Notes: generated by a model from the letters alone, not told the origin. A stretch of 64,000 bases of DNA from Lasiosphaeria ovina (GCA_033439765.1 JAULSN010000009.1:310001-374000), one strand, 5' to 3'. Counted from the stretch's first letter, positions 51,551 through 61,115 are shown. Numbers and translations are program-made.

Positions 51551-52189
51551 GTCCAGTCGCAGATCATAAGCATAGTACGGAGCTTCTTTACCCACGGAAA
51601 AAGTCTATTTATTAAGCTTTTTTCTACGAGTATTGACATATTCTATTAGTATTATAAGGTTCAAAAAATGAGGTCAAGGTTTTCTTTATACCATCATGAA
51701 CGCGCGGCTTCAGCAGCGCAGCTTGCAACTCAGCCACCAGCGTCACCGTCCCCCAAGCGCGCATTGGTTTCCGTTTCCTCCCGTCATGGACTCTCATTAT
51801 TATGGACTGAATAAACACGTCTGCCAAACGTTTTACGTATGTCACTACCAAGTAGAAAAAGAGTAGTTAAGAAGTCCGAAGGAGAGTATAGCGTGTCGAA
51901 TATACACCGAGGAAAGCTGGGTGGCTGGACGGCTCGAGCCAGAGATGGAGACGGCCGTGGAAAAATTGACCAAGTCTGGGAGCTATGGGCAGAGTCTGGT
52001 CCCGCGGGCTTCAGGGTAGCGGTGGACGGCCTGATCGCCTGATTTCCTCATCCGATTGTGTAAAAAACTTGAGACCAATGTATATTGACCGAGGTTCTGC
52101 CAACCGAGTCTACTGCAGGCTGCAGTATAATACCCTCATCTTTTGTTTTGGACCCTTCCAGTCCCTTTTTGCATAGTCCGGTAGTCTTC
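51551..52189. other. No recognisable gene
   Basis: Short frames on both strands. A small palindrome CTGCAGGCTGCAG lies near 52,112. No motif. Confidence 0.4.
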
Positions 52190-52651
52190 CTTCAATGACC
52201 TTCCCGCGCTTCATGCGGAGGCCATGCATAATGATACCTCGCTCACCCTAGATGGGGTGGTTAACTGGAGGAATTGGGACGTTGGCGGTGCCAGAGTCTG
52301 ATGCGACGCGCGCCATCGGCACGCTTGATAGACCAGCCAGCGCTCGCCGAGGAAGCCCAGGCGCTTGCTCTTGCTCTCCCATGACTGTTTTCGAGTCGGA
52401 CACTTGACCGGCTTCGGCTCCCCAATTATCCCCCTCAAATTTTATTAGGATCTCTCCCGCCCATTTCGTGATATGCTTCGGGATAAAGTTGGATTTCTCT
52501 AGCAACCCGAGAATCTGGTCCACTGGACCGCGGGGTGATCTGAGACCTGGATGGACCTTAACCTCGTTATCCAGCCACTATAGAAATGCTTCTACGTCTT
52601 GGACGCGGCCTTTAATCTTGTCGTTATTATCCGGATTAGGCGTGTTTGAAG
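52190..52651 (-). pseudogene. Unrecognised coding remnant with one stop, joined to DR repeat
   Basis: Minus frame: DNNDKIKGRVQDVEAFL (52,620), TAG (W or Q), WLDNEVKVHPGLRSPRG, VDQILGLLEKSNFIPKHI and TKWAGEILIKFEGDNWGAE, then a less conserved tail to a stop near 52,248. Strongly coding-like, same style as the remnant at 26,740. It joins DR repeat at 52,652, as that one does at 27,131. Confidence 0.45.
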
Positions 52652-52800
52652 ATAACTCAAGCGTCGTTGGCCGCGTCGTCCTCGATAAAGAAGGACTTGA
52701 CGGCCGCCCTATAATACATTTGGACATTGCCTTTGTATATTTGGACGATGCCTTCATGCATTCTCCTTTTTCTTTACCAGCTTGGAGTATCTCAAAAGCT
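52652..52800 (-). repeat. DR repeat, reverse copy
   Basis: GAAGATAACTCAAGCGTCG, GCCGCGTCGTCCTCGATAAAG, TGGACGATGCCTTCATGC and ATTCTCCTTTTTCTTTACC occur in the usual order. Confidence 0.85.
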
Positions 52801-52846
52801 AGTTGCGGTTAGAAGACGAGACGGCTATTACGAGCCTTCCAGAACC

Positions 52847-53380
52847 TCACACTGAAGGGTTCTTTGCTGGGTGTTCTCTTTGCTGGGTGTTCTCTCTGGG
52901 GACCCCCTTGGCTGTAATGGACGGGACCGAACTGCTGGTGCATGCTATGGTGCAACCGCCGCAATGACGCTCCAATATTGTCCGACCCTTCGGCCACGGG
53001 CTCTGGATATAGCAGGGCCGGCTTTCCCGGCTCAACACTCTTGTAGTAGCGATGGCAGTAAGAAGGAGAGAAAGACCGGGAATTGCCAATGGCCCGATTG
53101 CAAGGCATGCAACTGAGATACTCGTGCTACTGCTCCTGCTGCTACTCTTGCGCCAGCTGCGGTGGTGAATGGTAACGGTTAAACCCGGCTTGGGGTCACG
53201 CGCCTTCTGTTTGGCTTGAGGAACAGGGACACTCGCCGTCCTCCGGAGCTTGGCCTTTTGCTGCGCCGACTCGTCTTCCTCGACCGCATCTGGTTTCCGA
53301 TGCGTAGCCCTACTAAGCCTTGCAGACCGGATGAACGTGTTGCTATCATGGCTCACCTCCGCCAGCCAACGAGAGCTCAA
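52847..53380 (-). CDS. Candidate ORF of 177 codons, product unknown
   Basis: ATG near 53,378 starts MSSRWLAEVSHDSNTFI. A basic part (QQKAKLRRTASVPVPQAK) and one hydrophobic stretch (VACLAIGPLAIPGLSLLL) follow. CTCGCCGTCCTCCGGAGC within it recurs in RIP-hit form at 55,838 (CTCGCCATCCTCCGGAGC), so part of it is repetitive. A short AACACCCAGCAAAGAGA direct repeat lies at its end. Weak candidate. Confidence 0.25.
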   Translation of the reverse strand: MSSRWLAEVSHDSNTFIRSARLSRATHRKPDAVEEDESAQQKAKLRRTASVPVPQAKQKARDPKPGLTVTIHHRSWRKSSSRSSSTSISVACLAIGPLAIPGLSLLLTAIATTRVLSRESRPCYIQSPWPKGRTILERHCGGCTIACTSSSVPSITAKGVPRENTQQREHPAKNPSV

Positions 53381-53394
53381 GTCTTGAGATAGCG

Positions 53395-53716
53395 CGGGCG
53401 TGCTGGCTTTTTAGTGGTTATTATGTGCACACGTGCTCCTCAACTCACAAAAAGGTCCCCGAGCCCAGGCAATGCAGGCGCGCGAGCCCCTAGCCCAGGC
53501 GTGCGCGCGAATAAGGGACGCATAGCGCGGCCTCGAGCAGGCCGCGGCCGGAACCCGCGAGGCGTCGCGCCGCGCCGCGCCGCCAGCCCTGCGTCATCTG
53601 CCGACGGTGCGTATGAGTGGTACGAAGAGGCGTCGGTATTCGCTTGAGCTGGGCCCTTAGCCTTGCCGCTAAGGTGATCGCTGCTTGTCCGAGCCGGGGC
53701 GGGGGAGGATTAGTCG
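53395..53716. repeat. DR-associated repeat block (two segments)
   Basis: 53,395-53,520 (GCGTGCTGGCTTTTTAGTGG ... GTGCGCGCGAATAAGGGACG) recurs at 56,524-56,650. 53,515-53,716 (GGCCTCGAGCAGGCCGCGGC ... TTGTCCGAGCCGGGGCGGGG) is inverted at 60,715-60,935. The Tc1 element is inserted at its right end. Confidence 0.85.
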
Positions 53717-55038
53717 TACTCCTGTGCCGGGGTAGATATTGTTATTTCGCTACCTGCCAAGACCACATTTGCCACTATCAAGCGCTAAGGCTTCAACCTC
53801 AGCAACCAGTCTACCGGTACTGCGCGCCACGCTTCCTCCATAAGTATACGTAAGGCCGGCAGCTCAAGATCTTGAATATCAGGCACTTGCAGCTCCATCC
53901 AGTCCTTAAACCAGGGCCATACATTCCCAATTGGTGAAAGGTCAGGGGAATAAGCAGGCCACTTAAGAATCTCTACCCCCGCCACTATTAATGTGTCTTT
54001 TGTCCTCCGGGCCCTATGTGACGGCGCATTATCTTGCTGGAAGATCAGATTGCTGCCGTTACGGTGGTGGAAGTCGATTATAAGGGGTACAATATGCCGG
54101 ATATAGTTGGGTGCGTCGATACCGCCGTATTCCTTCTCCCAAATAAAAGATGGCCCTTTTCTCCGCCCAGCAAAGGATCCCCAAAACATCCAGCCCTTCG
54201 GCCTCCTCTTTTTTAGTGCCCAATCCCGTATATCATCGTTCTTATGAAGAATCGCCCGTTTCTTCCATATTGGGTCGTTAAGAGCCCAGGTTTCGTCAGA
54301 CCAAAATACTCTCTCCCAATCTTCAGGATTTGGCCGTAACTGTAGCTGGTTCTGGCACCATGATACCCGCATACGCTTATTGGCTTCGGTTCTGGGGATC
54401 TCATAAGGCCGGATTCTGCTGTGATATTCGAGGTCGTGGACAGCCCGCACGAGGGCATACTCGCCGTAAGAGGAGAGGCCGAGGGTTTCCGGAAGATGAT
54501 ATCTGAGTTGATATAAGGGCGTGAGCTTGTGGGCTCTCTCTACCTCAAACCATTGCCGGAGCCGCGCCTTTTCGGGGGTCGTGATCACGCCTTTGCGCCT
54601 AACCCGGCTCTTTTGGGGAGTTACTGGCCCTGCAGTGCATGCGGTTTGCACCTGCCGGACTGTATGGCCTGTACGGCGGGCGATTTCAGGGTAAGTCAGG
54701 CCCCCTATTGTATTCAGGGTCTTGTATTGAAGCCTTTGATCACGTGTAAGGTCGGGAGCTTTGAATCTCTTGGTGGGTGGTGTTGAAGGGTTGAGCAACT
54801 GAGCGATTGTAAGACCTCGGGAAGCCATTACGCGGTACGTTGAAGTGGTATGTGGATCTATTGAAGTGGATGTACGGTTTTTAAATTGAAGTATTTTTAC
54901 TATAGAATCCAGTAGAAAGGTGACTTTAGAATCGAATAATGGGAAGTGGGCTGACTTGGTGGTGAATCCTGGCTACCCCCTGCCCATACCCCCCTGTAAG
55001 TCACTGGAAATAATAATATCTACCCCGGCACAGGAGTA
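53717..55038 (-). mobile_element. Tc1/mariner-type element with TA target duplication
   Basis: Inverted ends CTCCTGTGCCGGGGTAGATA (53,719) and TATCTACCCCGGCACAGGAG (ending 55,036) are perfect over at least 20 bp. TA flanks both sides (53,717-53,718 and 55,037-55,038). The element is 1,318 bp with one intact transposase ORF on the minus strand and no RIP signature. It sits inside DR repeat; unoccupied versions of the site are readable near 27,915 and 60,735. Confidence 0.93.
53785..54828 (-). CDS. Tc1/mariner-type DDE transposase (347 aa), third catalytic residue lost
   Basis: Start ATG at 54,826-54,828 (MASRGLTIAQLLNPST). N-terminal HTH (LTYPEIARRTGHTVRQVQ), then the DDE domain: WERVFWSDETWAL (first D), IFQQDNAPSHRARR (second D), and 34 residues later SPDLSPIGNVW, where the family has E (normally NPIENxW). 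The E is G here (GGG codon). Length and frame are otherwise complete, as in fungal Tc1-like transposases that cut and paste at TA. Because the metal-binding acidic residue is missing, the protein should be unable to catalyse transposition, though it could still bind the ends. Confidence 0.92.
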   Translation of the reverse strand: MASRGLTIAQLLNPSTPPTKRFKAPDLTRDQRLQYKTLNTIGGLTYPEIARRTGHTVRQVQTACTAGPVTPQKSRVRRKGVITTPEKARLRQWFEVERAHKLTPLYQLRYHLPETLGLSSYGEYALVRAVHDLEYHSRIRPYEIPRTEANKRMRVSWCQNQLQLRPNPEDWERVFWSDETWALNDPIWKKRAILHKNDDIRDWALKKRRPKGWMFWGSFAGRRKGPSFIWEKEYGGIDAPNYIRHIVPLIIDFHHRNGSNLIFQQDNAPSHRARRTKDTLIVAGVEILKWPAYSPDLSPIGNVWPWFKDWMELQVPDIQDLELPALRILMEEAWRAVPVDWLLRLKP

Positions 55039-55494
55039 GTAGGGAGATCTTAGCTGCCTGTATAGGCTAGGTATGGGATGTAACAAGGAGGAGGTCGCTC
55101 ACTTGCTCACTACCTATCTCGTTCCCACCATGACTGGACATTTATTAGTCCGGGGCGATGCACATATGGCCCGTCACCTCGTGCCCAAAAACCCGAAGGC
55201 AAAAGCAAAAGCAGCGTTTCAGGGCCACGACCCGACCGGCTCTATGGCTTTCCGAACGCCGCCTTTACCTCGGAACAAGTCGAGAAATTATCCAAGCTCC
55301 ATGGCCAGATTCCGGACTACGCACAGGCGTCCAAGAACGTTTGGTACCCATTTTTTGTGATCGAGTTCAAGGCTGCCGCAGGGACTAATGGAAATCTCTG
55401 GGTGGCGGAAAACCAGTGTGCCGGCGGTTCGGCTGCCTACGTCCAGGTAGTTAACCACCTACCCTACTAACTTATCTTACTATTAAAGGTAATT
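55039..55494 (+). pseudogene. Fungal PD-(D/E)xK-like domain fragment (DUF7924-type)
   Basis: Plus frame (third): LYGFPNAAFTSEQVEKL, SKNVWYPFFVIEFKAAAG and GNLWVAENQCAGGSAAYVQ, then a donor-like CAG/GTAGTT, a CTAAC branch point and an acceptor. After that (about 55,490) the next exon AIQEHIRNLDFQIDTWD is readable once RIP changes are undone from the copy at 60,650-60,700. The I-E-F-K strand fits a nuclease-like core seen in a common fungal domain of unknown function. The N-terminal part is missing and frames shift upstream. Confidence 0.55.
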
Positions 55495-55900
55495 TAGGAG
55501 CATATTAAGAACCTCGACTTCTAGATCGATACTTGGGACACTTAGAGATAGAGAAAATCACTATTAAGGAAGCTAATAAAGAAAAAGGAGAATATATAAA
55601 GATATCGTCTAAATATATTATAGGACGGCTATTAAGTCCTTCTTCATTAAGGACGACGCGGCCGATGACGCTCAAATTATCTTCTAAGAACCTCGACTTC
55701 TAGGACTATAAGGTCGGAAAATAGTAAGCGAGGATAGATACGTCGGCGGTACCCCTAGAACTAGGGCGGGTACTACTAGTATACCTCTTCGAAGCTTAGA
55801 TAGGTACGCGGAGGTATAGCTTGAGGAATAGGGATACTCGCCATCCTCCGGAGCTAGCCGCTATAACTAACCTTCATAGCTAGAAAAGCCGTTATTGAAG
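55455..55900 (+). repeat. RIP-hit DR repeat
   Basis: ACCTACCCTACTAACTTATC ... GAACCTCGACTTCTAGATCG ... GAGAAAATCACTATTAAGG ... GACGACGCGGCCGATGACGC is the inverted, RIP-mutated counterpart of 60,470-60,720. CA/TG are depleted here, unlike in neighbouring sequence. 55,690-55,900 is similar in composition and contains the CTCCGGAGCTAGCC piece related to 53,240. Confidence 0.8.
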
Positions 55901-55929
55901 CTCTGGGCCGGGGGAGGCTAGGACTACTA

Positions 55930-56408
55930 TATATTTTGAGCTTGCTAGCCGCGGCCATATCCACCAGGACTCGGGGGGCCGGTATATCCCATCGGCTGCG
56001 GTCGGCCGCGTCGCCGCTCATATGGCCATAGCGACGGGAGCTCTGGTCACGGGTCTTAATATCGACCCCAACCAGGTTACCCAGGCGCGCGAGTTCAACG
56101 TCGAGCGCAGCCTGCGCAACGACCTAGGCGGGCTATTCCGCGAGATGCACCGTATAGTACGCCCCGGTGCCAATATCTCGCTGCTCGACTAGGCAAGTCT
56201 GCCCGCCTACGACGCGAGCAACCCGAGCACGTGGCGCTAATGCGGCGCGTCAAGCCGCTCATCGGGGCTATCGGCACGCCGACGCCGCGTAGCCTCGTGA
56301 AGGCGCTCGAAGACGCCGGCTTCGTGGTATTACGCTCCGAGAACGCCAGACAGGGCGACCTACAGACGCAGGACCATACGAACCTATACTTGACATTAGT
56401 CTCTTAAA
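55930..56408 (+). pseudogene. Sterol C-24 methyltransferase-like (SAM-dependent) fragment
   Basis: Plus frame: GRVAAHMAIATGALVTGLN, IDPNQVTQAREFNVER, then directly DLGGLFREMHRIVRPGAN, ISLLD-TAG-ASLPAYDASNPSTWR, a further stop or shift, MRRVKPLIGAIGTPTP and LVKALEDAGFVVLRSEN, ending at TAA near 56,405. Order and motifs match Erg6/SMT-type methyltransferases. The middle of the Rossmann domain is missing between the second strand and the LFREMHRIVRPG helix-strand, so there is an internal deletion. Not intact. Confidence 0.65.
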
Positions 56409-56900
56409 TACCGAGTAAGATTGCACCTCTTGCTAGGGCTACGTACCGCCAAACTGGTTGAAGTAGGTGGAGGGCGTACCAGGATATCCAGGTATCTGCA
56501 CACTCCCGGGGCTGTACTGTACCGCGGGCGTGCTGGCTTTTTGGTGGTTATTATATACATACGTACTCCTCAACTCACGAAAAGGTCCCCGAGCCCAGGC
56601 AACGTAAGCGCGCGAGCCCCTAGTGTAGGCGTGCGCGCGAATAAGGGACGCTCTTCACGGTCGATAAGAATAGGGATGAAGGGCATCGTTGAGGGACGCG
56701 GCCACAGTAGGGTTGGAGAACGAGTCCTGGGTGGTAATACGGCAATCTAAGGGGCGAGAAGAGAAGGCAAGTAAGTAAGTGCTTATCATAGGCATATAAA
56801 GAAAGGGCAGGAAGGCAAGGCAAGGCAAGGCACCTACAGTGGTCGCCAGAACGAACGCCGGCCGAACTCATCGATCCCGTGCCAGGCTCCCTCTTGCTTG
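56409..56900. repeat. DR-associated repeat and unassigned sequence
   Basis: 56,524-56,650 repeats 53,395-53,520. 56,810-56,830 has a GCAAG tandem (GGCAAGGCAAGGCAAGGCAAG-like). Nothing else is recognised. Confidence 0.6.
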
Positions 56901-57177
56901 ATGCCGGGCTCAGGTGAGCCGTTACGCCAGCAGACAAAACAGATACCGATACCTGCTGCCTGGATCTCTGGGCAGCAACAGCCATATGGTCGCAACCAAG
57001 ACTACTACGCGCACAGGAAACGCAAACCCATCGCCGCCACCACTAGGCACCACCCCCCCACCAGCGGCAGCCTCCGCCTCCACCTCCGCCTCCGCCTCCA
57101 TCAGTGCCATCCAGAGCGGCATGGCTCAGCAGACGAACCCGGCCCAACTGGCTCAGCGACCGCGGCAGCCGCCCCAG

Positions 57178-57209
<32 letters not shown>

Positions 57210-57521
57210 CCACCCCCACCAGCAGCAACAGCAGCACCACCCCCACCAGCAGCAACAGCAGCACCACCCCCACCAGCAGCAACAGCAGCACCACCCCCAC
57301 CAGCAGCAGCCGACGCCTCGGCCGAAACAACTCGGCGCCTCACCGACGCCTCTAGGGCCGCAACAATATTACTATCCCTCGTTTACTTGCTGGGATTGTC
57401 GCTAGGGGTTCAGACCAGGATGCTGGCTCGGGCGGCGCCGATGGAGAGAGAGAGACGACACTTGGGGTGGATGGAGAAACTCACTGTCAAGGAAGCTAGT
57501 AAGGAAAAAGAGAATGCATAA
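56901..57521 (+). CDS. ORF from module M into Gln/His or Ala/Pro repeat, product unknown
   Basis: ATG at 56,901 (MPGSGEPLRQQTKQIPIP) opens about 206 codons through module M copy 2, a proline/serine stretch and an Ala-Thr-Ala-Pro repeat, into DR sequence. The next frame is open too (GTG at 56,914; Q-rich with HHPHQQQQQ repeats), so coding frame is uncertain. No domain is recognised. It may be only a repeat assembly. Confidence 0.3.
57175..57312. repeat. CAG microsatellite and 27-bp minisatellite
   Basis: (CAG)n at 57,175-57,207, then four nearly identical units of CACCACCCCCACCAGCAGC plus AACAGCAG (27 bp) to 57,312. One frame encodes HHPHQQQQQ repeats. Confidence 0.9.
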
Positions 57522-57608
57522 AGGCATCGTCCAAAATGCCATAAAGGCATTGTCCAAATGCATGATGGGCAGGCCGTCAAGTCCTTTCTTCATCAAGGAC
57601 GACGCGGC

Positions 57609-57640
<32 letters not shown>

Positions 57641-57690
57641 GCCGCGGGTGGAAATTCCTTATTGAGTTGTCTTTCCACATATATACACAC
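57300..57690 (+). repeat. DR repeat, forward copy with (GAC)n expansion
   Basis: CAGCCGACGCCTCGGCCGAA, AGGGCCGCAACAATATTAC, ATGCTGGCTCGGGCGGCGCC, GAATGCATAAAGGCATCGTC, CATCAAGGACGACGCGGCC, then (GAC)n at 57,613-57,639. It is followed by CCACATATATACACACC. Confidence 0.85.
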
Positions 57691-58682
57691 CTAGAGGCAT
57701 CTATCTCATTCTCGTCATTGCCGTGTGTATTCTTGGCAACCTTTATATTTTCTTAACCGTAGGAACCAGGTACTATATGGCCTCTCTGATAACACCCCTT
57801 TTTATTTGTAGAACACGGAACTCTTCCGAGTGTGAGGATTCGAAACCCCGCGATTTGTGCGGAGAAGTTCGGGCCAACAGGAGAAGTTAGGAAACCCGGC
57901 AGAAGTCAGTCTGCTGTCTCTTTGTAGACCCTAATCTTGGGCCTTTTCTGGCAGCAGGGTCCCTGGCGGTCGCATTTGTCGTAAATATCGTATGCTGAGT
58001 TGTATGGGGGGAGAGAAGGGTTTCTATTACGGGCCTGGAAAGCATGGGGGAAAGCCGGCGCTCGAACTGCTGGCGGGAGAGTGCGGAGGACTGGGAAGGC
58101 TATAGTATGAGCGTGAGTATTGTGAGAGAGGAGTCTGTGTTGGCGAGATACTTTGGGACTGCTATGTGTATGATGATAATGCATCTCTCATGTGGAAAGA
58201 TAATGAAGGCAGTCTTTGATCACTGGGCCACATCAAAAGCAGGTCCTTGATCCTGGGGAGTTCAAGGCCAGCCGTGCTGAGGGGTACTGGCTCCTGCCGG
58301 TTGGTGAAGTGATTTGGATGAACATAAATGACGGAGGAGCTGTCTGGAAGCGGAGGATTGAAGTATGACTGAGTGGACGGTTTCGAGAAAGAGAGAAAAC
58401 ATGGACACGGAAAAGTCAACGTCAAGCCCGCCCTCGAAGTTCTCGCGATACGTGAAGATGTGAAGTGCTGGATACGAAATCCCGCGATATTTTGTTGAGC
58501 GTTGCGTATGTGCAGGGCTTTTGCCGGAACGGGGAAGTGTAGAGCTGCCGCGAGAAGGCCCCGGGCGCGAAAACGCAGGCCGCCCGCCCGCCCGCCCGCC
58601 GTTCTCGACTCGCCCTTCTTCGGCCTGCTGCATCGCTCGGACCTCCAACACATAGTAGCACGAATATCCGAGGTCGAACGAG
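57691..58682. other. No recognisable gene
   Basis: Overlapping GC-rich frames on both strands. A (GCCC)n run lies at 58,578-58,600. The minus frame near 58,640-58,700 (TSFDLGYSCYYVLEVR) is open but unassigned. Confidence 0.4.
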
Positions 58683-59295
58683 GTGGTGACCCGAAAGCCG
58701 CTTCCTGAGAGCGCCGCCGCAAGCCAAGCCAAGGCCGCGCAGCGGCGGGATGGGGAGAATGACCAACAAAACCGCTGGTCCTCGGCGACTGGCTCTGAGC
58801 AAGATGCGATCTGGGGCGACGAACCGACGCAGCACCTACATGGGGAGGGTGCCAGGACTGGGGGGTCCTGCCACAGGTGACAATGTGCCAGAGTCTTTGA
58901 GGCCCGGCGCGCCCGGCGCTAATTACACTGGCCTGGGAGAAGAGGATAATGTACGGGCTGGCGGCGTAACTGAACCTCCAACAACGGCCGGCGAGGGCGG
59001 GCTAGGCAGCGTTGACAGAGTGCCCATGGTTTTGCGGCCTGGTGGTGGCCAAAGACAGCAAGCTGGTTCCACGACAACTGAGAAGGAGGAGGGGCATGAT
59101 ATTGCTCGAGTGCCGACTGTCCTCAGACCTGGCGCTGGGGCGTTGAAGCCAGAGACGAATCCGTTCAAGCGCAACATGTCGCTGAGCGCCTCTGGCGCAA
59201 GCAGTCAGGAGGATTTGGGCAGACAATCTGCACCACAGACGGCGGCCCCGCCATTACCTCCTCTACCCGTGGATGCGAATGAGGCAGGAAAGTAA
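58683..59295 (+). pseudogene. Unrecognised gene with LRPG/NPFKR repeats, probably one frameshift
   Basis: First frame: KPLPESAAASQAKAAQ, WSSATGSEQDAIWGDEP. From about 58,850 the next frame: GDNVPESLRPGAPGANY, RVPMVLRPGGGQRQQ, RVPTVLRPGAG and LKPETNPFKRNMSLSASG, ending in AGK-TAA, which is also an AAA/GTAAGT splice donor. The repeated (V)PxxLRPG and NPFKR motifs look like a genuine low-complexity sorting or adaptor protein, but I cannot name it. If the donor is used, a downstream exon would exist beyond 59,340. Confidence 0.45.
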
Positions 59296-59559
59296 GTTGT
59301 AGAGAAACTCATGATATGAAGTCAAGACTGGGTAGCTGTGAAGCGAATATACGAGAAATGAGGCTGTGAAACTAGGCGTGATGAATGTAGAGATTTGTGC
59401 TGGGGGAAAGCCGGTAAATGTGTGGAGGGATGAAGGCTTGGAGCTTAGAAAAGAGGAAATGGTTCGAAATTTTGGCTGCATGAGAGAATATATACCTGTA
59501 CCTACCCTAGTTACCTTATACTTGCGTATACCCAAGTTGTATGTGTTGCCGGGGTTGCG
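59296..59559. other. Unassigned
   Basis: Possible intron or 3' flank of the preceding gene. No motif. Confidence 0.3.
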
Positions 59560-59665
59560 ACCATATGGCTGCTGTTGCCCAGAGAGAGAGCCAGGCAGCA
59601 GGCAGGTATCGGTATCTGTTTTGTCTGCTGGCGTAACCGCAACGGCTCACCTGAGCTCGGCATCA
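59560..59665 (-). repeat. Module M, inverted copy 3
   Basis: Reverse complement of 45,995-46,100 and 56,901-57,000, with an extra GCGGTT near its start. It lies beside the palindrome at 59,686. Confidence 0.85.
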
Positions 59666-59685
59666 AGCAGTGCCAGCCCTTCCGA

Positions 59686-59856
59686 GCGAAGCGAGCAGCC
59701 CGCGGCAGGCGCCCCCGGAGGGCCGCCGGAGGCAAAGCGAAGGAAAACAGAACCAAACCGCCAGACAAGCCCTTTTTTGTTCTTCTCTCCTGCCCTCCTT
59801 TCCTTTGCCTCCGGCGGCCCTCCGGGGGCGCCTGCCGCGGGCTGCTCGCTGCGCTC
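59686..59856. repeat. GC-rich inverted repeat with about 57-bp arms
   Basis: Left arm GAGCGAAGCGAGCAGCCCGC ... GGCCGCCGGAGGCAAAG-CGAAGGAAA, right arm TTTCCTTTGCCTCCGGCGGCC ... CGGGCTGCTCGCTGCGCTC. Near-perfect complementarity over about 57 bp around a spacer of about 60 bp. No target duplication was verified. Confidence 0.9.
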
Positions 59857-60430
59857 GAGGAGCCTGGCACGACGTGCCAGGACCCCCCCCCGACGAACGC
59901 CGCCCTGCTTGACGAGACGCTGAAGCACGTCGAAGAGGCGGGCCACAACCAACGCTCTCGTGTACATCGAAGCCAAGAACTCGGTGCCGAACCCCGCCAC
60001 CGGGCAACTCGGCGCCTCACCCTATGTTCGCCTCCAGGGCCGCAACAACATTACCGGCGTCGTCCCCGGTCTGCGCCCGGCCCGGCCCTTCATGGAGGAC
60101 CTGAGGTCCCTGGCCTCCATCTCGGCCTTTTTATCGAGCAGCTCGGCATCCTTGTACAAAACTGCACTGAGGAAAAGGGCAAACTCAATAGCTAAGTGCT
60201 CCGCGATTTCTTACGTGCTTATCAAAGTCAGGATAATTCCCATTAGATCACCCAAGGCGAGGAACCACCCCGCGAGGCCGAGGCAGTAGCACGTGGGGCC
60301 GTAGTTGCTCTCCAGGGCCTGGGCGGTACGCTGAGCGGCTATTCCGCCGCGGCCTGCGTTTGTAGCATCATACGCGGGAACGCCGGCCTGACTCGTTCCC
60401 GTACCAGGCTCCCTCCTACTTGGTGCCAGC
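59857..60430. repeat. DR repeat and piece of the 78-bp palindrome unit
   Basis: 59,997-60,125 carries GGCAACTCGGCGCCTCACC, CTCCAGGGCCGCAACAACAT and CTTCATGGAGGACCTGAGG. 60,240-60,355 repeats the centre and one arm of the 37.7-38.0 kb palindrome (CACCCAAGGCGAGGAACCACC ... CCGTAGTTGCTCTCCAGGGC ... TTCCGCCGCGGCCTG). Confidence 0.85.
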
Positions 60431-60935
60431 CTCTACGGCCATCGTCATAGTATATATATATAAGTAGAAGATAACTTAAGCGTCGTCGGCCGCGTCGTCC
60501 TCGATAAAGAAAGACTTAACAGCCGTCCTATAATATATTTAGATAATACCTTTATACATTTAGACGATAGCTTTATATATTCTCCTTTTTCTTTACCAGC
60601 TTCCTTAGTAGTGATTTTCTCTATCCCAAAGTATCCCAAGTATCGATCTGGAAGTCGAGGTTCCTAATATGCTCCTGGATTGCCTTTAATAGTAGGATAA
60701 GTTAGCAGGGTAGGTAGCTAGGATCTCCCTACTCCGACCACTCGTCCCCCGCCCCGGCTCGGACATAGTAGCGATCACCTTGGCGGCAAGGCTAAGGGCC
60801 CAGCTCAAGCGAATACCGACGCCTCTTCGTGCCACTCATGCGCACCGTCGGCAGATGACGCAGGGCTGGCGGCGCGGGGCGACGCCTCGCGGGTTCTGGC
60901 CGCGGCCTGCTCGAGGCCGCGCCATGCGTACTGAG
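60431..60935 (-). repeat. DR repeat, long reverse copy, partly RIP-hit
   Basis: 60,431-60,600 shows TA-rich, CA/TG-poor versions of DR segments (TATATATATATAAGTAGAAG ... TTTATATATTCTCC). 60,600-60,935 is less affected and continues through CCCAAGTATCGATCTGGAAG, GGATCTCCCTACTCCGACC, CAAGCGAATACCGACGCC and GTTCTGGCCGCGGCCTGC. It is the inverted partner of 53,515-53,716 plus 55,039-55,060 and 55,455-55,690. Confidence 0.85.
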
Positions 60936-61115
60936 AACGCTTGCCGCGTCTACGCCGAGGCTGCTACGCGGTCCGAGGCCAACGAACTTGCCGAACGCGT
61001 TGCAGTTGCACGCATCATTGAGCGATACGGAAACCAATAGGGTGGTGACCGAGAACTTGGTGAGTCCTTCCAGAGTGCACTGGTTTTGCATGATCCAGAC
61101 AGACTGCGACCGGTT
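60936..61115 (+). other. Short ORF end and unassigned sequence
   Basis: ATG at 60,925 opens a 38-codon ORF (MRTENACRVYAEAATRSE...IERYGNQ), helical and charged, straddling the DR boundary. No family. Confidence 0.25.

Noticed and set aside
57043..57343. Ala/Val/Gly-rich minus-strand frames
   Set aside because: They are antisense readings of the CAG microsatellite and 27-bp minisatellite.
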